Assembly (NCBI GenBank): GCA_024640765.1
Contig: JAHEEK010000004.1
Coordinates: 248,001-312,000, forward strand
DNA from: Nereida sp024640765
GTDB lineage: Bacteria > Pseudomonadota > Alphaproteobacteria > Rhodobacterales > Rhodobacteraceae
DNA length: 64,000 nucleotides
Reading direction: 5' to 3'
Shown here piece after piece: positions 44,459 through 54,353 of this stretch (positions are counted from its first letter, which is position 1; each line of letters starts with the position of its first letter). The notes below the pieces were generated by a model, which saw nothing but the letters and a program-made list of their open reading frames with translations, ran no database searches and had not been told where the DNA came from. The position numbers and the translations under genes were made by a program.

Positions 44459-47020
44459 CTAATACAGACCACCAGATGAGAGTGAGCCAAAGCTCGCTTT
44501 GGGCGCAACACGGGCCTTTTTGCCGCTGGATGTGGTAACCTCGCGGCTGGTCGCTTCCGCCACATCATTAAAGAGCGGAAGGTCACTGCCCATTGCAAAG
44601 CCACCATCAAACGTCACCCCAAAGAGCGGCTCTTCGCCCTCGCGGAAACATTCCGATACGATACCCTCACCAGATGCATCTTGGGGCAAACGCGCACCCG
44701 TGATCCGGTCGATCTTGAAAAACTGACAGCTGCTTGGCACATCAAAAGAACCACCACCGTATTTCTCAACCGCTTTTGTCATGAACTGATTGAAAACCGG
44801 TCCGCACATACCGCCACCTGATGCCCCACGCCCAAGGCCGCGCGGTGTATCATGCCCGATGTAGCACCCCGCCACGATGTTCGACGTAAACCCCACAAAC
44901 CAGACGTCTTTAGCGTCATTTGTCGTACCGGTCTTACCTGCCACGGGCACCGACAGATTTACCGTTGAGCGCGCTGTGCCCCGCTCAACCACACCGCTCA
45001 GCATCGATGTCAACTGATAAGCGGTGATAGGATCGAGCACCCGCTCGCGGTTTGAAGTGATCCGAGGCGCAAAGCCGGCCTCAAGGTTTGCAAATTGACA
45101 ATCCTCACAGACGCGCTGGTCATGCTTATAAACTGTACGCCCAAAACGGTCCTGCACGCGGTCAACCAATGTAGGTTCAACACGCTCACCACCGTTGGCA
45201 AACATTGCATAGGCCGCGACCACATTGAACAATGTGGTTTCCTGACTGCCCAAAGAGTTTGCCAAAAAGCGGCGCATCTCATCGGGGCCGTAGATGCCAA
45301 AACGTTCCGCATAATCACCCACAACATCCATGCCGGTTTCTTGTGCCAAACGGATTGTCATCAAGTTACGAGACTGCTCAATTCCTGTGCGCACGGGCGT
45401 CGGGCCATAGAATTGCTTCGAGGCGTTCTGAGGACGCCACAGGCCTTGGGGCGTATCGATTTCAATTGGCGCATCCACCACGATTGTTGCGGGCGTGTAG
45501 CCACTATCCAAAGCTGCTGCGTAGACGAACGGCTTAAATGACGAACCAGGCTGGCGTTTGGCTTGGGTGGCACGGTTGAACACAGAATGCTGGTATGAAA
45601 ACCCACCCTGCATGGCCAGAACGCGGCCCGTGTTGACGTCCATTGCCATAAAGCCGCCCTGCACTTCGGGTACTTGGCGCAGAGTCCAGCGGATGAAACT
45701 GCCATCTGCATCTGCGGTCATGCGGCGGACGTGCACAACTTCACCCACTTTCAGCAGGTCTGCAGGCAGGCGTGCTTGGCGGCTGGTGCTGCCATCGGCA
45801 TTTTGGCGGCGCGCCCATATCACGTCATTGGCCGCGATAACGCCGCCAGCCTCGGGGTCTGTAACCCCTTCGATCCCAAGGCGCGCACTGTCACCAGACA
45901 CGCTAAGAACCACCGCTGGGTACCATTTATTTTCAAGCGAGATATCGCGCGAAATATCAACGTTGCTGAGCGCCTCACGCCACGCCGCCTCGTCCCCTAG
46001 TACTTCTTCGGGCAGTGTTTTACCCGTAGGTCGCCAGATACCGATGTTGCGATCGTAGGCTTCCAAACCGCGTTGCAGGGCATCAGCGGCCTCAACCTGC
46101 ATCTCGTGATCGACTGTGGCGCGGACTGACATGCCACCGCTGAAGAACTCATCCTCACCAAAATCGCGGCTCAACTGGCGGCGAATTTCGTCTGTGAAAT
46201 AATCGCGGTCCGGAAGTTGCGCCTTAAAGCCTTCGTAATCGCCACTTTGTACCGTGCGAAGGGGTTCTTCTTTGGCCAACTCATATTGATCGCGGGTTAT
46301 ATAGCCGTTCTCCATCATCTCGAGCAGAACAAAATTGCGACGCGTCACAGCGCGCTCAACCTGCCGCACCGGATGGTAGCGCGACGGCGCTTTTGGCAGC
46401 ACTGCAAGATAGGCCGCCTCACTGACAGTCAGTTCAGAAAGACCCTTGTTGAAATAGGTCTGCGCCGCAGCGGCAACACCGTAAGAGTTTTGCCCAAGAA
46501 AAATCTCGTTCAGGTAAAGCTCAAGAATTTTGTCTTTGCTAAGTGTGTCTTCAATGCGCGTGGCAAGGATCAACTCTTTGATCTTGCGCTCGGCCGACCT
46601 GTCCCCCGACAGCAGGAAGTTTTTCATCACCTGCTGCGTGATCGTCGAAGCCCCGCGCACATCAGAGCCGCGCGATTTTACCGCATCAACCGCAGCGGCA
46701 GCCATCCCGCGCGCATCATAGCCCGCATGGGTGTAGAAGTTCTTATCTTCCGCAGAAATAAACGCACCCTTGACCAGCTCTGGGATCTCATCAGCGGGCG
46801 AGAACAACCGCCGCTCGCGCGCGAATTCATCAATCACGCGACCCTCACCGGAATAAATCCGGCTAATCGTCGGTGGGGTGTATTGCGCAAGACTTTCATG
46901 GCTGGGAAGATCACGGCCATACATCCAAAAGACGGCCCCAATGGTCAGCGCCCCAAAAAAAAGCGCCAAAGTCATGCTACTGAAAATAGCACCAAAGAAA
47001 GAAAAAATCAACCGCAGCAT
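44459..47020 (-). CDS. mrcA: Penicillin-binding protein 1A (bifunctional)
   Basis: The 853-residue class A PBP has an N-terminal membrane helix, a glycosyltransferase domain (EDKNFYTHAGYD with the catalytic Glu; ASTITQQVMKN), an OB-like insert and a transpeptidase domain with the active-site motif PGSSFKPF, then KTGTTNDAKDVWF. It polymerises and cross-links peptidoglycan. It is encoded next to the amidase gene, which removes peptides from the same polymer. Confidence 0.95.
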   Translation of the reverse strand: MLRLIFSFFGAIFSSMTLALFFGALTIGAVFWMYGRDLPSHESLAQYTPPTISRIYSGEGRVIDEFARERRLFSPADEIPELVKGAFISAEDKNFYTHAGYDARGMAAAAVDAVKSRGSDVRGASTITQQVMKNFLLSGDRSAERKIKELILATRIEDTLSKDKILELYLNEIFLGQNSYGVAAAAQTYFNKGLSELTVSEAAYLAVLPKAPSRYHPVRQVERAVTRRNFVLLEMMENGYITRDQYELAKEEPLRTVQSGDYEGFKAQLPDRDYFTDEIRRQLSRDFGEDEFFSGGMSVRATVDHEMQVEAADALQRGLEAYDRNIGIWRPTGKTLPEEVLGDEAAWREALSNVDISRDISLENKWYPAVVLSVSGDSARLGIEGVTDPEAGGVIAANDVIWARRQNADGSTSRQARLPADLLKVGEVVHVRRMTADADGSFIRWTLRQVPEVQGGFMAMDVNTGRVLAMQGGFSYQHSVFNRATQAKRQPGSSFKPFVYAAALDSGYTPATIVVDAPIEIDTPQGLWRPQNASKQFYGPTPVRTGIEQSRNLMTIRLAQETGMDVVGDYAERFGIYGPDEMRRFLANSLGSQETTLFNVVAAYAMFANGGERVEPTLVDRVQDRFGRTVYKHDQRVCEDCQFANLEAGFAPRITSNRERVLDPITAYQLTSMLSGVVERGTARSTVNLSVPVAGKTGTTNDAKDVWFVGFTSNIVAGCYIGHDTPRGLGRGASGGGMCGPVFNQFMTKAVEKYGGGSFDVPSSCQFFKIDRITGARLPQDASGEGIVSECFREGEEPLFGVTFDGGFAMGSDLPLFNDVAEATSREVTTSSGKKARVAPKASFGSLSSGGLY

Positions 47021-47118
47021 TTAATCCACCCGAATGCCCTGGACTCTGAATAGGCTATATAGTGGGGGCGCAGGCGCGTCAAAACAACCCGCATCACAGT
47101 TGTGCGAAAGACCGCCGC

Positions 47119-48354
47119 TCATTGACGTGTCCGTTTGGCCAATTCTGCGTCCTCAGCCGCCCAGAGGCGAACCCCAGCCACCAGTCCCAAAACTGCTTGG
47201 GCGCGCCATTCGGGGTTGGTTAAATTTGCAAGGTCTTGGGCGTCCGAAATAAACCCTAACTCGACCAAAACAGATGGAATATCTGGCGCCTTGAGCACCG
47301 CAAAGCCCGCCTGTCTGCGCGGGCGCGAGTTGATCCCGTCAACGCTGGCTTTGATGCCGCCCACCAATAGTTCCGCCAATCGATCGGCGCGCGGTTGTGT
47401 TTCACGCCGCGCTAGATCAATCAACACACCGGCTACAGTGTCGTCTTGCCCCACAAGGTCCACGCCGCCCAAAATATCACCCCGATCATGGCCGCGGGCC
47501 AACTGTGCGCTTGCCGCATCGGTCGCCTCATCCGCAAGGGTGTACACGGTAGCGCCCCGCGCCCCACCGCCGCTTAGCGCGTCTGCATGTAACGATATCA
47601 ACACATCCGCCTCCGTTTTATGGGCAATCGAGACCCGTTCACGCAAGGACACAAACACATCATCGTTGCGGGTCAAAATAACACGGTGCCCATCGCGGAT
47701 CAGCGCCTCACCCAAAGCCCGTGCAAAGCTCAACATAAGAGCTGCTTCTTGGTAGGAACCTACCTCGGCGCCCGGATCAATACCGCCGTGCCCGGGGTCC
47801 AAAACAATGGTCAGGCCCCGGTCGGGTACATTCATAGCGCTGTCTTGGACACCTGCCGAACCCTCAGGTGCCAATGCAACTCCGCGCCCATCTGCCTCAA
47901 CAGCCGCGGCAAAACCGGCCTCATCCGTCTGGCGTAGAACAAAGCTAAGCATCGCGCCGCTGCCGTCTTGTTTGATCCGCATCTGCAATTTTCCAACGGT
48001 CATAGGCCCATCCAGCGTGAGCACCATCCGCGACCATCCAGCGCGAATTTGGCCAAACCCAATATCCGTTACACGTTGTGAGCGGATTATATCACCAACA
48101 TTAGCTTCGCCAGACAGTCCATTGAAATCAATAATAACTCTATGGGGAGAGTTCACATGCTTGATACGAAAAGGGACACCTCGGGTCAGTGACAATTGCA
48201 CATCAACACCGCGCCAGATGGGAGAAATAGAACTGTCCTGCACCCGCAAATCCGCCCGTGCCGTCAGCGTTTGTGCCGACAGACCGAATGGCTGCACAAC
48301 CAAAGCGATACAGAAAGTAATAGCCAAAAAGAGACAGTTTGAAGAACGGGGCAT
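47119..48354 (-). CDS. amiC: N-acetylmuramoyl-L-alanine amidase (AmiC-type)
   Basis: The 411-residue protein has a signal peptide (cleavage near LSA-QT), an N-terminal AMIN domain (about 37-130) and an Amidase_3 domain. Zinc ligands are in LDPGHGGIDPGAE, LISLHAD and VLVELGFISD. It cleaves septal peptidoglycan during daughter cell separation, in the periplasm. I chose ATG 48354 because it gives a clean signal peptide; the open frame extends 18 codons further. It lies 98 bases upstream of mrcA and 57 bases after the aminotransferase. Confidence 0.9.
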   Translation of the reverse strand: MPRSSNCLFLAITFCIALVVQPFGLSAQTLTARADLRVQDSSISPIWRGVDVQLSLTRGVPFRIKHVNSPHRVIIDFNGLSGEANVGDIIRSQRVTDIGFGQIRAGWSRMVLTLDGPMTVGKLQMRIKQDGSGAMLSFVLRQTDEAGFAAAVEADGRGVALAPEGSAGVQDSAMNVPDRGLTIVLDPGHGGIDPGAEVGSYQEAALMLSFARALGEALIRDGHRVILTRNDDVFVSLRERVSIAHKTEADVLISLHADALSGGGARGATVYTLADEATDAASAQLARGHDRGDILGGVDLVGQDDTVAGVLIDLARRETQPRADRLAELLVGGIKASVDGINSRPRRQAGFAVLKAPDIPSVLVELGFISDAQDLANLTNPEWRAQAVLGLVAGVRLWAAEDAELAKRTRQ

Positions 48355-48411
48355 GACTAACCGTGCTGGTGTTTCATGAACAGTAGCGGACAAGCAGCGT
48401 GGGCGCAAAGC

Positions 48412-49590
48412 TTAGCCCGCACGCGCGGCCATAAAGGCAGTCAGTCGCGCCAACCCTTCAATAATGTCGGCCGTGCCTCGTGCATATGAAAACCGCAAGG
48501 TCGTCGCACCGCGCACAGGGTCGAAATCCAAACCGGGGGTTACGGCAACGCCAGCCTCATTCAAAATTTCTGACGCAAACGCCCGGCTGTCGGCTGTGTA
48601 CTCACTGACATCTGCATAAACATAAAATGCCCCATCCGGCGGTGCGATTTTGTTAAAGCCCGCCTTGGGCAACCCTTCCAACATCAAGCGGCGGTTTTTG
48701 CGGTACACATCCATATTCGCTTGCAGTTCTTCATCGCAATCCATCGCGGCTAAAGCAGCAACTTGGGCCACATGAGGGGCACAGATGAACATGTTTTGGG
48801 CCAAGCGTTCAACGCGGCGAACCTGATCTTGGGGCACAACCATCCAGCCCACGCGCCAGCCGGTCATGCTGAAATATTTGGAAAACGAGTTGATGACCCA
48901 CGCGTCATTGCTGATCTCTAACGCCGTTACCGCTTTGGCCTCATACTCAATACCGTGATAAATCTCGTCACTGATGAAGGCGGCACCCTCTTCCGCGCAG
49001 GCCTCAATGAGCGCGCGCATCGCATCGTGGTCCAACATGGTGCCAGACGGGTTGGCCGGTGAGGCCACCAACATGCCATCAAACTTGCGCCCACCGTCTT
49101 TGGCAGCATCGAAAATATCGCGCGCCACCGGCTGCAGGCGGTTTTCCGCGCGGGTTTGCAGATCAACAGGTTCCACATTGAGGGCTTTGAAAATCTGGCG
49201 GTAGCTTGGATAGCCCGGCGCCCCAATCGCCACGCGGTCGCCTGCATCAAAAAGCGCTGTAAATGCCAAGACAAACGCGCCGCTGCTACCGGGGGTGATG
49301 ATGATGCGTTCTGGATTTACCGCAACACCATACCAATCCATGTATAGCTGGCTGATACGCGCACGAAGCGCTGGCAAGCCTTTGGCGACAGTATAGCCAA
49401 GCGCGTCGTCTTCCATCGCTTTTGCCGCTGCAGCGCGTGCGCCCGCAGGTGCACCTGTGCCGGGCTGGCCTACCTCCATGTGGATAATTGTCCGGCCCTC
49501 GGCCTCAAGGCGCGCGGCTTCTGCCATCACGTCCATCACAATAAAGGGATCAACCGTGCCTCGCACCGATCCTTGCCTTGAAGTTCCCAT
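48412..49590 (-). CDS. Class I/II aminotransferase (AspB-like)
   Basis: PLP enzyme of 392 residues. The cofactor lysine is in NSFSKYFSMTGWRVGW, with the conserved ANPSGTML and SDEIYHGIEY segments. The substrate cannot be fixed; it fits the aspartate/aromatic aminotransferase-like group. I chose ATG 49590, preceded by GGAGGG. It is divergent from the M48 protease, with 60 bases between the starts. Confidence 0.85.
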   Translation of the reverse strand: MGTSRQGSVRGTVDPFIVMDVMAEAARLEAEGRTIIHMEVGQPGTGAPAGARAAAAKAMEDDALGYTVAKGLPALRARISQLYMDWYGVAVNPERIIITPGSSGAFVLAFTALFDAGDRVAIGAPGYPSYRQIFKALNVEPVDLQTRAENRLQPVARDIFDAAKDGGRKFDGMLVASPANPSGTMLDHDAMRALIEACAEEGAAFISDEIYHGIEYEAKAVTALEISNDAWVINSFSKYFSMTGWRVGWMVVPQDQVRRVERLAQNMFICAPHVAQVAALAAMDCDEELQANMDVYRKNRRLMLEGLPKAGFNKIAPPDGAFYVYADVSEYTADSRAFASEILNEAGVAVTPGLDFDPVRGATTLRFSYARGTADIIEGLARLTAFMAARAG

Positions 49591-49650
49591 GATGCCCTCC
49601 GATACTGCTTGTAAGTTCAAGATCAAACCCATGTGCGAAGGTCAATCATC

Positions 49651-50967
49651 ATGTCGGCGAAAGTTATCTTGGCGTGTGCGTTGTGTATTGCCGCCATCCC
49701 CGGTTACGCCGTGACATTGCTGCGCGATGCGGAAGTTGAACGCGGCCTGCGGTCGATTGCGCAACCTATTTTCCAAGCCGCCGGCCTAAGTGCGTTACGA
49801 ACCAAAATTCTGCTGGTCGACAATCAATCGCTCAATGCGTTTGTGATCGATGGCTCAGCTATTTTTATCCACTCAGGCCTGATCATGCGCATGGGCCGCG
49901 TCGAGGAATTGCAGGCCGTTATCGCACATGAAGCGGCCCACATTGCCAACGGGCATCTGGCACGCCGCGCCGCCAACTTTCAAAACGCGCGCACCGCTGC
50001 GGGCATCGGAACGGCTTTGTCATTGATCGTCGGAGCCGCAGCAGGCAGCCCCGAGGCAGGTGCCGCCGCCGCTGTCGGTTCATCAGGGTCCGCGCTTCGC
50101 CGCTTTTTCGGGCACACCCGCGCCGAAGAAAGCAGCGCCGATCAATCCGGGGGCCGCTATATGGTGCGCGCAGGGATTGACCCAAGTGCGGCCGTTGATG
50201 TAATGCGCCTTTTTCGCGGGCAAGAGGCGCTAAACATTGGACGTCAGGACCCTTATGTGCGCACCCATCCGCTGACCCGTGACCGTATTCGGGCGCTTGA
50301 AGCATTTGCCGCAGGCAACGCGGGCGACTACCCAACCCCTGCATTAAACGCCGCGTGGTTTGAGATCATCCAAGGCAAGATCAGCGCCTACTCCCGCGCA
50401 CCAAGCTGGACACTGCGCCGGACCCGCGGCCAAAACGACCACGTCGCGCTGATGCGCCAAGCAATTGCCCACCACCGCAAACCCGACCGCGACAAAACCC
50501 GCGCCACACTAAAGCGGCTTGTCGCCAAAGCACCGGATAACCCTTACGTGCACGAACTTGACGGGCAACTGAAACTGGAAGGCCGTGACTTTGACGCGGC
50601 CGTTGCTGCCTACAGCCGCGCTGTGCGCCTTGCACCAAATGAGCCACTTATTCTGGGCGGCTACGGGCGCGCTCTGTTGGCGGTGGGTCAAAATACGAAG
50701 GCCCGTGACACACTTGAACGGGCGCGCGCGCGCGATCCTCTTGATGGGCGCATCTTGCGTGATCTTGGTACCGCTTACGCCAAAACCGGAAACAACGGGA
50801 TGGCGTCCCTTAGCATTGCTGAACGCTATGCGTTGCGGGGCCGTTTAAAAAACGCCGCCATACATGCAAACCGCGCTGCAGGGTTGTTGCCCCGTGGCTC
50901 TGCCCCTTGGCAACGGGCCAATGATGTGCTTGCTGCTGCCAAGACCTCAGAAAAAGGAAAACGTTGA
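49651..50967 (+). CDS. M48-family metalloprotease with TPR-like C terminus (BepA-like)
   Basis: The 438-residue protein has a signal peptide (cleavage near GYA-VT), then an M48 domain with the zinc motif HEAAH and the third ligand in ESSADQ, then a TPR-like C-terminal half (KAPDNPYVHELDGQLKLEGRDFDAAVAAYSRAVRLAPNEPLI). This matches BepA/YfgC, which degrades or helps assemble outer-membrane proteins in the periplasm. I chose ATG 49651 (GAAGGT upstream), although GTG 49633 is in frame. It overlaps the DsbA-like gene at TGATG. Confidence 0.9.
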   Translation: MSAKVILACALCIAAIPGYAVTLLRDAEVERGLRSIAQPIFQAAGLSALRTKILLVDNQSLNAFVIDGSAIFIHSGLIMRMGRVEELQAVIAHEAAHIANGHLARRAANFQNARTAAGIGTALSLIVGAAAGSPEAGAAAAVGSSGSALRRFFGHTRAEESSADQSGGRYMVRAGIDPSAAVDVMRLFRGQEALNIGRQDPYVRTHPLTRDRIRALEAFAAGNAGDYPTPALNAAWFEIIQGKISAYSRAPSWTLRRTRGQNDHVALMRQAIAHHRKPDRDKTRATLKRLVAKAPDNPYVHELDGQLKLEGRDFDAAVAAYSRAVRLAPNEPLILGGYGRALLAVGQNTKARDTLERARARDPLDGRILRDLGTAYAKTGNNGMASLSIAERYALRGRLKNAAIHANRAAGLLPRGSAPWQRANDVLAAAKTSEKGKR

Positions 50968-51722
50968 TGATCAGCCAAACTGCCAAAGCCCTCGCCTTTA
51001 TGGTGGGAACCTCCCTGCTGGGAACCGCCGCACAGGCAACTGATTTATCTGCGTTAACCGCCGCTGAACGGGCTGATTTTCGCGCTGAAGTTCGTGCCTA
51101 CCTACTCGAGAACCCAGATGTGTTGATGGAAGCTTTTGCAGTTTTGGAGCAACGCCAAGCGCAACAAGCCGCCCAAAACGATGCGCAGCTTTTGGCCGTA
51201 AACGCCAAGGCGCTTTATGAAGACCCCAACGCATGGGTCGGCGGCAACCCTGAGGGTGATGTGACAATCGTTGAGTTTATCGACTACCGCTGTGGCTACT
51301 GCCGCAAAGCACACTCGGAAGTTGAGCAGCTGGTCCAATCGGACAAAAACATCCGCCTCATCGTGAAAGAGTTCCCGATCTTGGGCCAAGACAGTCTACG
51401 CAGCTCGCAATTTGCGATTGCTGTAAAGCTGCTGCACGGAAATGACGCCTACAAACTGGCCCATGATGCGCTGATTAGCCTGAAGCAAGGCACGTCTGAC
51501 ACCACATTGGGCCGCCTTGCAAGCAGCCTTGGCTTCAACGGTGATGAGGTGCTGGCAAAGATGAACGGTGTGGAGGTCAAGGCGATCATCGATGACAACC
51601 GTCTGCTGGGCCAGCGTCTATCTGTTACGGGCACGCCGACTTTTGTGATGGGTGATCAAATGGTACGCGGTTATGTCCCCTTGGACGGGATGCGCGATAT
51701 CGTGGGCCAGGAACGCAGCTAA
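50967..51722 (+). CDS. DsbA-family thiol oxidoreductase
   Basis: The 251-residue protein has a signal peptide (cleavage near AQA-TD), a helical extension, then a thioredoxin fold with CGYC (Cys109, Cys112) and the cis-proline segment TGTPTFV. It may form or isomerise periplasmic disulfides; the long N-terminal region is like ScsC/BdbD-type proteins. ATG 50967 shares a base with the M48 stop (TGATG), with AAGGA eight bases upstream. The neighbouring M48 protease and this enzyme are probably one periplasmic quality-control unit. Confidence 0.9.
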   Translation: MISQTAKALAFMVGTSLLGTAAQATDLSALTAAERADFRAEVRAYLLENPDVLMEAFAVLEQRQAQQAAQNDAQLLAVNAKALYEDPNAWVGGNPEGDVTIVEFIDYRCGYCRKAHSEVEQLVQSDKNIRLIVKEFPILGQDSLRSSQFAIAVKLLHGNDAYKLAHDALISLKQGTSDTTLGRLASSLGFNGDEVLAKMNGVEVKAIIDDNRLLGQRLSVTGTPTFVMGDQMVRGYVPLDGMRDIVGQERS

Positions 51723-53023
51723 GCTGCGGACACTGGCATCGGAAGTTCATCACCGGTGTAGACGGGAAAATGTAGACCTACACGGGTACCCTCGCCAACT
51801 GTGCTGACCAGATCGAGACGGCCATTTGACTGCTCCATAAAGCCGCGCGCCATGGACAAACCCAAACCGGACCCCTCGCCAACTGGCTTGGTGGTGAAAT
51901 ACGGCTCGAACACTTTTTCCAGCAAATGCGGCTCGATCCCGTTTCCCGTGTCACTAATCCAAAGGCCGAGTGTTTCTTGATCCAGCAGGCGCGTTGCACT
52001 GGCATCAATCATGATGTGCCCTCCGTTTTGCATGGCATCGCGGGCATTAAGGATCAGGTTTAGCACCACTGTTTCAAGCTTACCTGCATCCACATAAATC
52101 GCGGGCAGCCCCGTAAAGATGCCAAGTACAATCTGATGTCGGTCGCCCAGCAAACGTGCCGCAAGAGTGGTGACCGTATCACAAATCTCGCTAACGGAGG
52201 TCTTGCGCGACAAAAGGGTTGAACGGCGTGAAAAGGCCAGTAACAGGCTTGTCAGATCTGCCCCGCGCCACGCTGCGTCCTTAGCCTCACGCAGCAGTAT
52301 TTCCAACTCCCACGGGTTCTTGGCCGTATTGCGCATCTCAAGGTTGCCCAAAATTACTGCGAGCAAATTGTTGAAATCATGGGCGACACCACCCGTCAGC
52401 TGACCCAGCGCACGCAAACGGTCCGCGTCACGTTCACCCTCCTGAACGATGGTGATGGTGTCGCGAAATTTCGACAGTCTAAGCACTGCATAAGCAAGAT
52501 ACATCCCAAAGCCAGCCACTGAAACGGCCATGATTAGACCATTTGGGTAAAACCCAACCCGCGCTGAATGCACAGCCCCCATGCCAGCCGCACATAAAAT
52601 CAAAAGCATCAGTTCAAGGCGCAAAAACGTCGTTGTCATCGCCCTCATGGCCACCAGTCGCGCAGTCTCACCCGCAAACAACAGCATCCCCAACACCTGT
52701 GCCGTGGGTTGCGGATAGGCGAACAGATACAAGATCAGACCAAGCAGCATGATGACCGTGACCGCAAACAAAAAGCCAACCCACAAAAACAGCCCAAAGC
52801 TGACGTACCGCGGCATCAAGCTGACCGTGGTCGCATATACAACAACCGCAATCCCGTAGGCCCCAAACATCAGCACGAACGCCGCATCATCCAGCCAAAA
52901 AGACAACATAATTGAGGCTGTCGCCATGATCGGAAGGCGCAGCCACATCTCGGGATTACTAAAATTATCGTTGGACTTTACGCCGCGCAAATCAAAGCGA
53001 CGCTGCACTAAATTAACTACCAT
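51719..53023 (-). CDS. Sensor histidine kinase
   Basis: The 434-residue protein has about six N-terminal membrane helices (residues 30-185) with no periplasmic sensor domain, then an H box with His215 in GQLTGGVAHDFNNLLAVI, an N box NLILNARDAMQNGG, a G1-like ISDTGNGI and G2-like GSGLGLSM. It is like NtrB/FixL-type kinases. No response regulator is adjacent, so it is an orphan. The stop overlaps that of the convergent DsbA-like gene by three bases. The start is ATG 53023; a GTG lies one codon earlier. Confidence 0.85.
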   Translation of the reverse strand: MVVNLVQRRFDLRGVKSNDNFSNPEMWLRLPIMATASIMLSFWLDDAAFVLMFGAYGIAVVVYATTVSLMPRYVSFGLFLWVGFLFAVTVIMLLGLILYLFAYPQPTAQVLGMLLFAGETARLVAMRAMTTTFLRLELMLLILCAAGMGAVHSARVGFYPNGLIMAVSVAGFGMYLAYAVLRLSKFRDTITIVQEGERDADRLRALGQLTGGVAHDFNNLLAVILGNLEMRNTAKNPWELEILLREAKDAAWRGADLTSLLLAFSRRSTLLSRKTSVSEICDTVTTLAARLLGDRHQIVLGIFTGLPAIYVDAGKLETVVLNLILNARDAMQNGGHIMIDASATRLLDQETLGLWISDTGNGIEPHLLEKVFEPYFTTKPVGEGSGLGLSMARGFMEQSNGRLDLVSTVGEGTRVGLHFPVYTGDELPMPVSAA

Positions 53024-53085
53024 CACGCAGCAGTTTATACACCGCTTTGACAGCTGTCAGATGTTAATTACGCGCAATTTAAAAG

Positions 53086-54207
53086 TTATTCGGCCGCAGG
53101 TTGGTCCGCTTCAATTGCTTCTGCACGTTTTTCAACTTGCTTGACGATATGATCGACCATCTCCGCATTATTCATCTTATGGCTAGCCTTACCCGCCAGA
53201 TAAACCATACCGCTACCCGCGCCGCCGCCGGTAAACCCGACATCGGTCATCAGCGCTTCGCCGGGCCCGTTCACGACACACCCAATAATCGACAGCGACA
53301 TCGGCGTTTTTATATGTTCAAGGCGGCGCTCAAGGGTCTCAACGGTTTTGATCACGTCAAAGCCTTGGCGAGCACAACTGGGGCACGAGATAATATTTAC
53401 GCCGCGGTGGCGCAGACCCAGTGATTTTAGAATTTCAAAACCGACTTTGACTTCCTCAACGGGATCGGCAGACAGGCTAACGCGGATCGTGTCTCCTATG
53501 CCCATCCACAACAGATTGCCCAAGCCAATCGCCGATTTGATGGTGCCGCTGACCAAGCCACCTGCCTCAGTAATCCCAAGGTGGATCGGCGCATCCGTTG
53601 CATCCGCCAGCTTTTGGTAGGCCGCAGCAGACATAAAGACGTCGCTGGCTTTGCAGCTGATCTTGAACTCATGAAAGTCGTTGTCTTGCAGAATCTTGAT
53701 ATGATCGAGACCACTTTCAACCATCGCATCGGGGCACGGCTCGCCGTATTTTTCAAGCAAATGCTTTTCCAGACTACCCGCGTTGACTCCAATCCGAATT
53801 GAACAACTGTGGTCGCGTGCCGCTTTGATAACTTCCTTGACCCGCTTTTCATCACCGATATTGCCCGGATTAATCCGCAGACACGCAGCACCGGCCTCAG
53901 CCGCCTCAATGCCGCGTTTATAATGAAAGTGGATATCCGCAACGATCGGCACGGGGCTTTCGCGACAAATCTCTTTCAACGCTTTTGACGACGCCTCATC
54001 AGGCACCGAAACGCGCACAATATCAGCGCCCGCATCAGCCGCCGCCTGTACTTGCGCAATAGTACCTTTGATATCCGTGGTCAGCGTGTTCGTCATGGTT
54101 TGCACCGCAATCGGCGCATCGCCCCCCACCGGAACCGAGCCCACCATAATCTGGCGGCTCTTACGACGGTAAATGTTTTTCCATGGACGAACGTGATTGA
54201 TGGACAT
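53086..54207 (-). CDS. ispG: 4-hydroxy-3-methylbut-2-en-1-yl diphosphate synthase
   Basis: Iron-sulfur enzyme of the MEP isoprenoid pathway. The 373-residue protein has the [4Fe-4S] cysteines: CPSCARQ and CVVNGPGEA, and the TIM-barrel start NHVRPWKNIYRRKSRQIMVG. I chose ATG 54207, with GAAGG seven bases upstream; the open frame extends 17 codons further. It lies downstream of the RodZ-like gene, an order that recurs in Rhodobacteraceae. Confidence 0.96.
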   Translation of the reverse strand: MSINHVRPWKNIYRRKSRQIMVGSVPVGGDAPIAVQTMTNTLTTDIKGTIAQVQAAADAGADIVRVSVPDEASSKALKEICRESPVPIVADIHFHYKRGIEAAEAGAACLRINPGNIGDEKRVKEVIKAARDHSCSIRIGVNAGSLEKHLLEKYGEPCPDAMVESGLDHIKILQDNDFHEFKISCKASDVFMSAAAYQKLADATDAPIHLGITEAGGLVSGTIKSAIGLGNLLWMGIGDTIRVSLSADPVEEVKVGFEILKSLGLRHRGVNIISCPSCARQGFDVIKTVETLERRLEHIKTPMSLSIIGCVVNGPGEALMTDVGFTGGGAGSGMVYLAGKASHKMNNAEMVDHIVKQVEKRAEAIEADQPAAE

Positions 54208-54353
54208 CTGGCGGCCTTCTTTAAGTGTCAACCGTACCTTACAGTGCCGCGCGGGCAAGCGCCACGTCAGAGTTCACCGCAAGCGGATTTCTTGCACAGT
54301 GATACGAAATTTCACGCCAGAGAAAAGTGGAATTTGGCACCCTAGCCAGCGGC

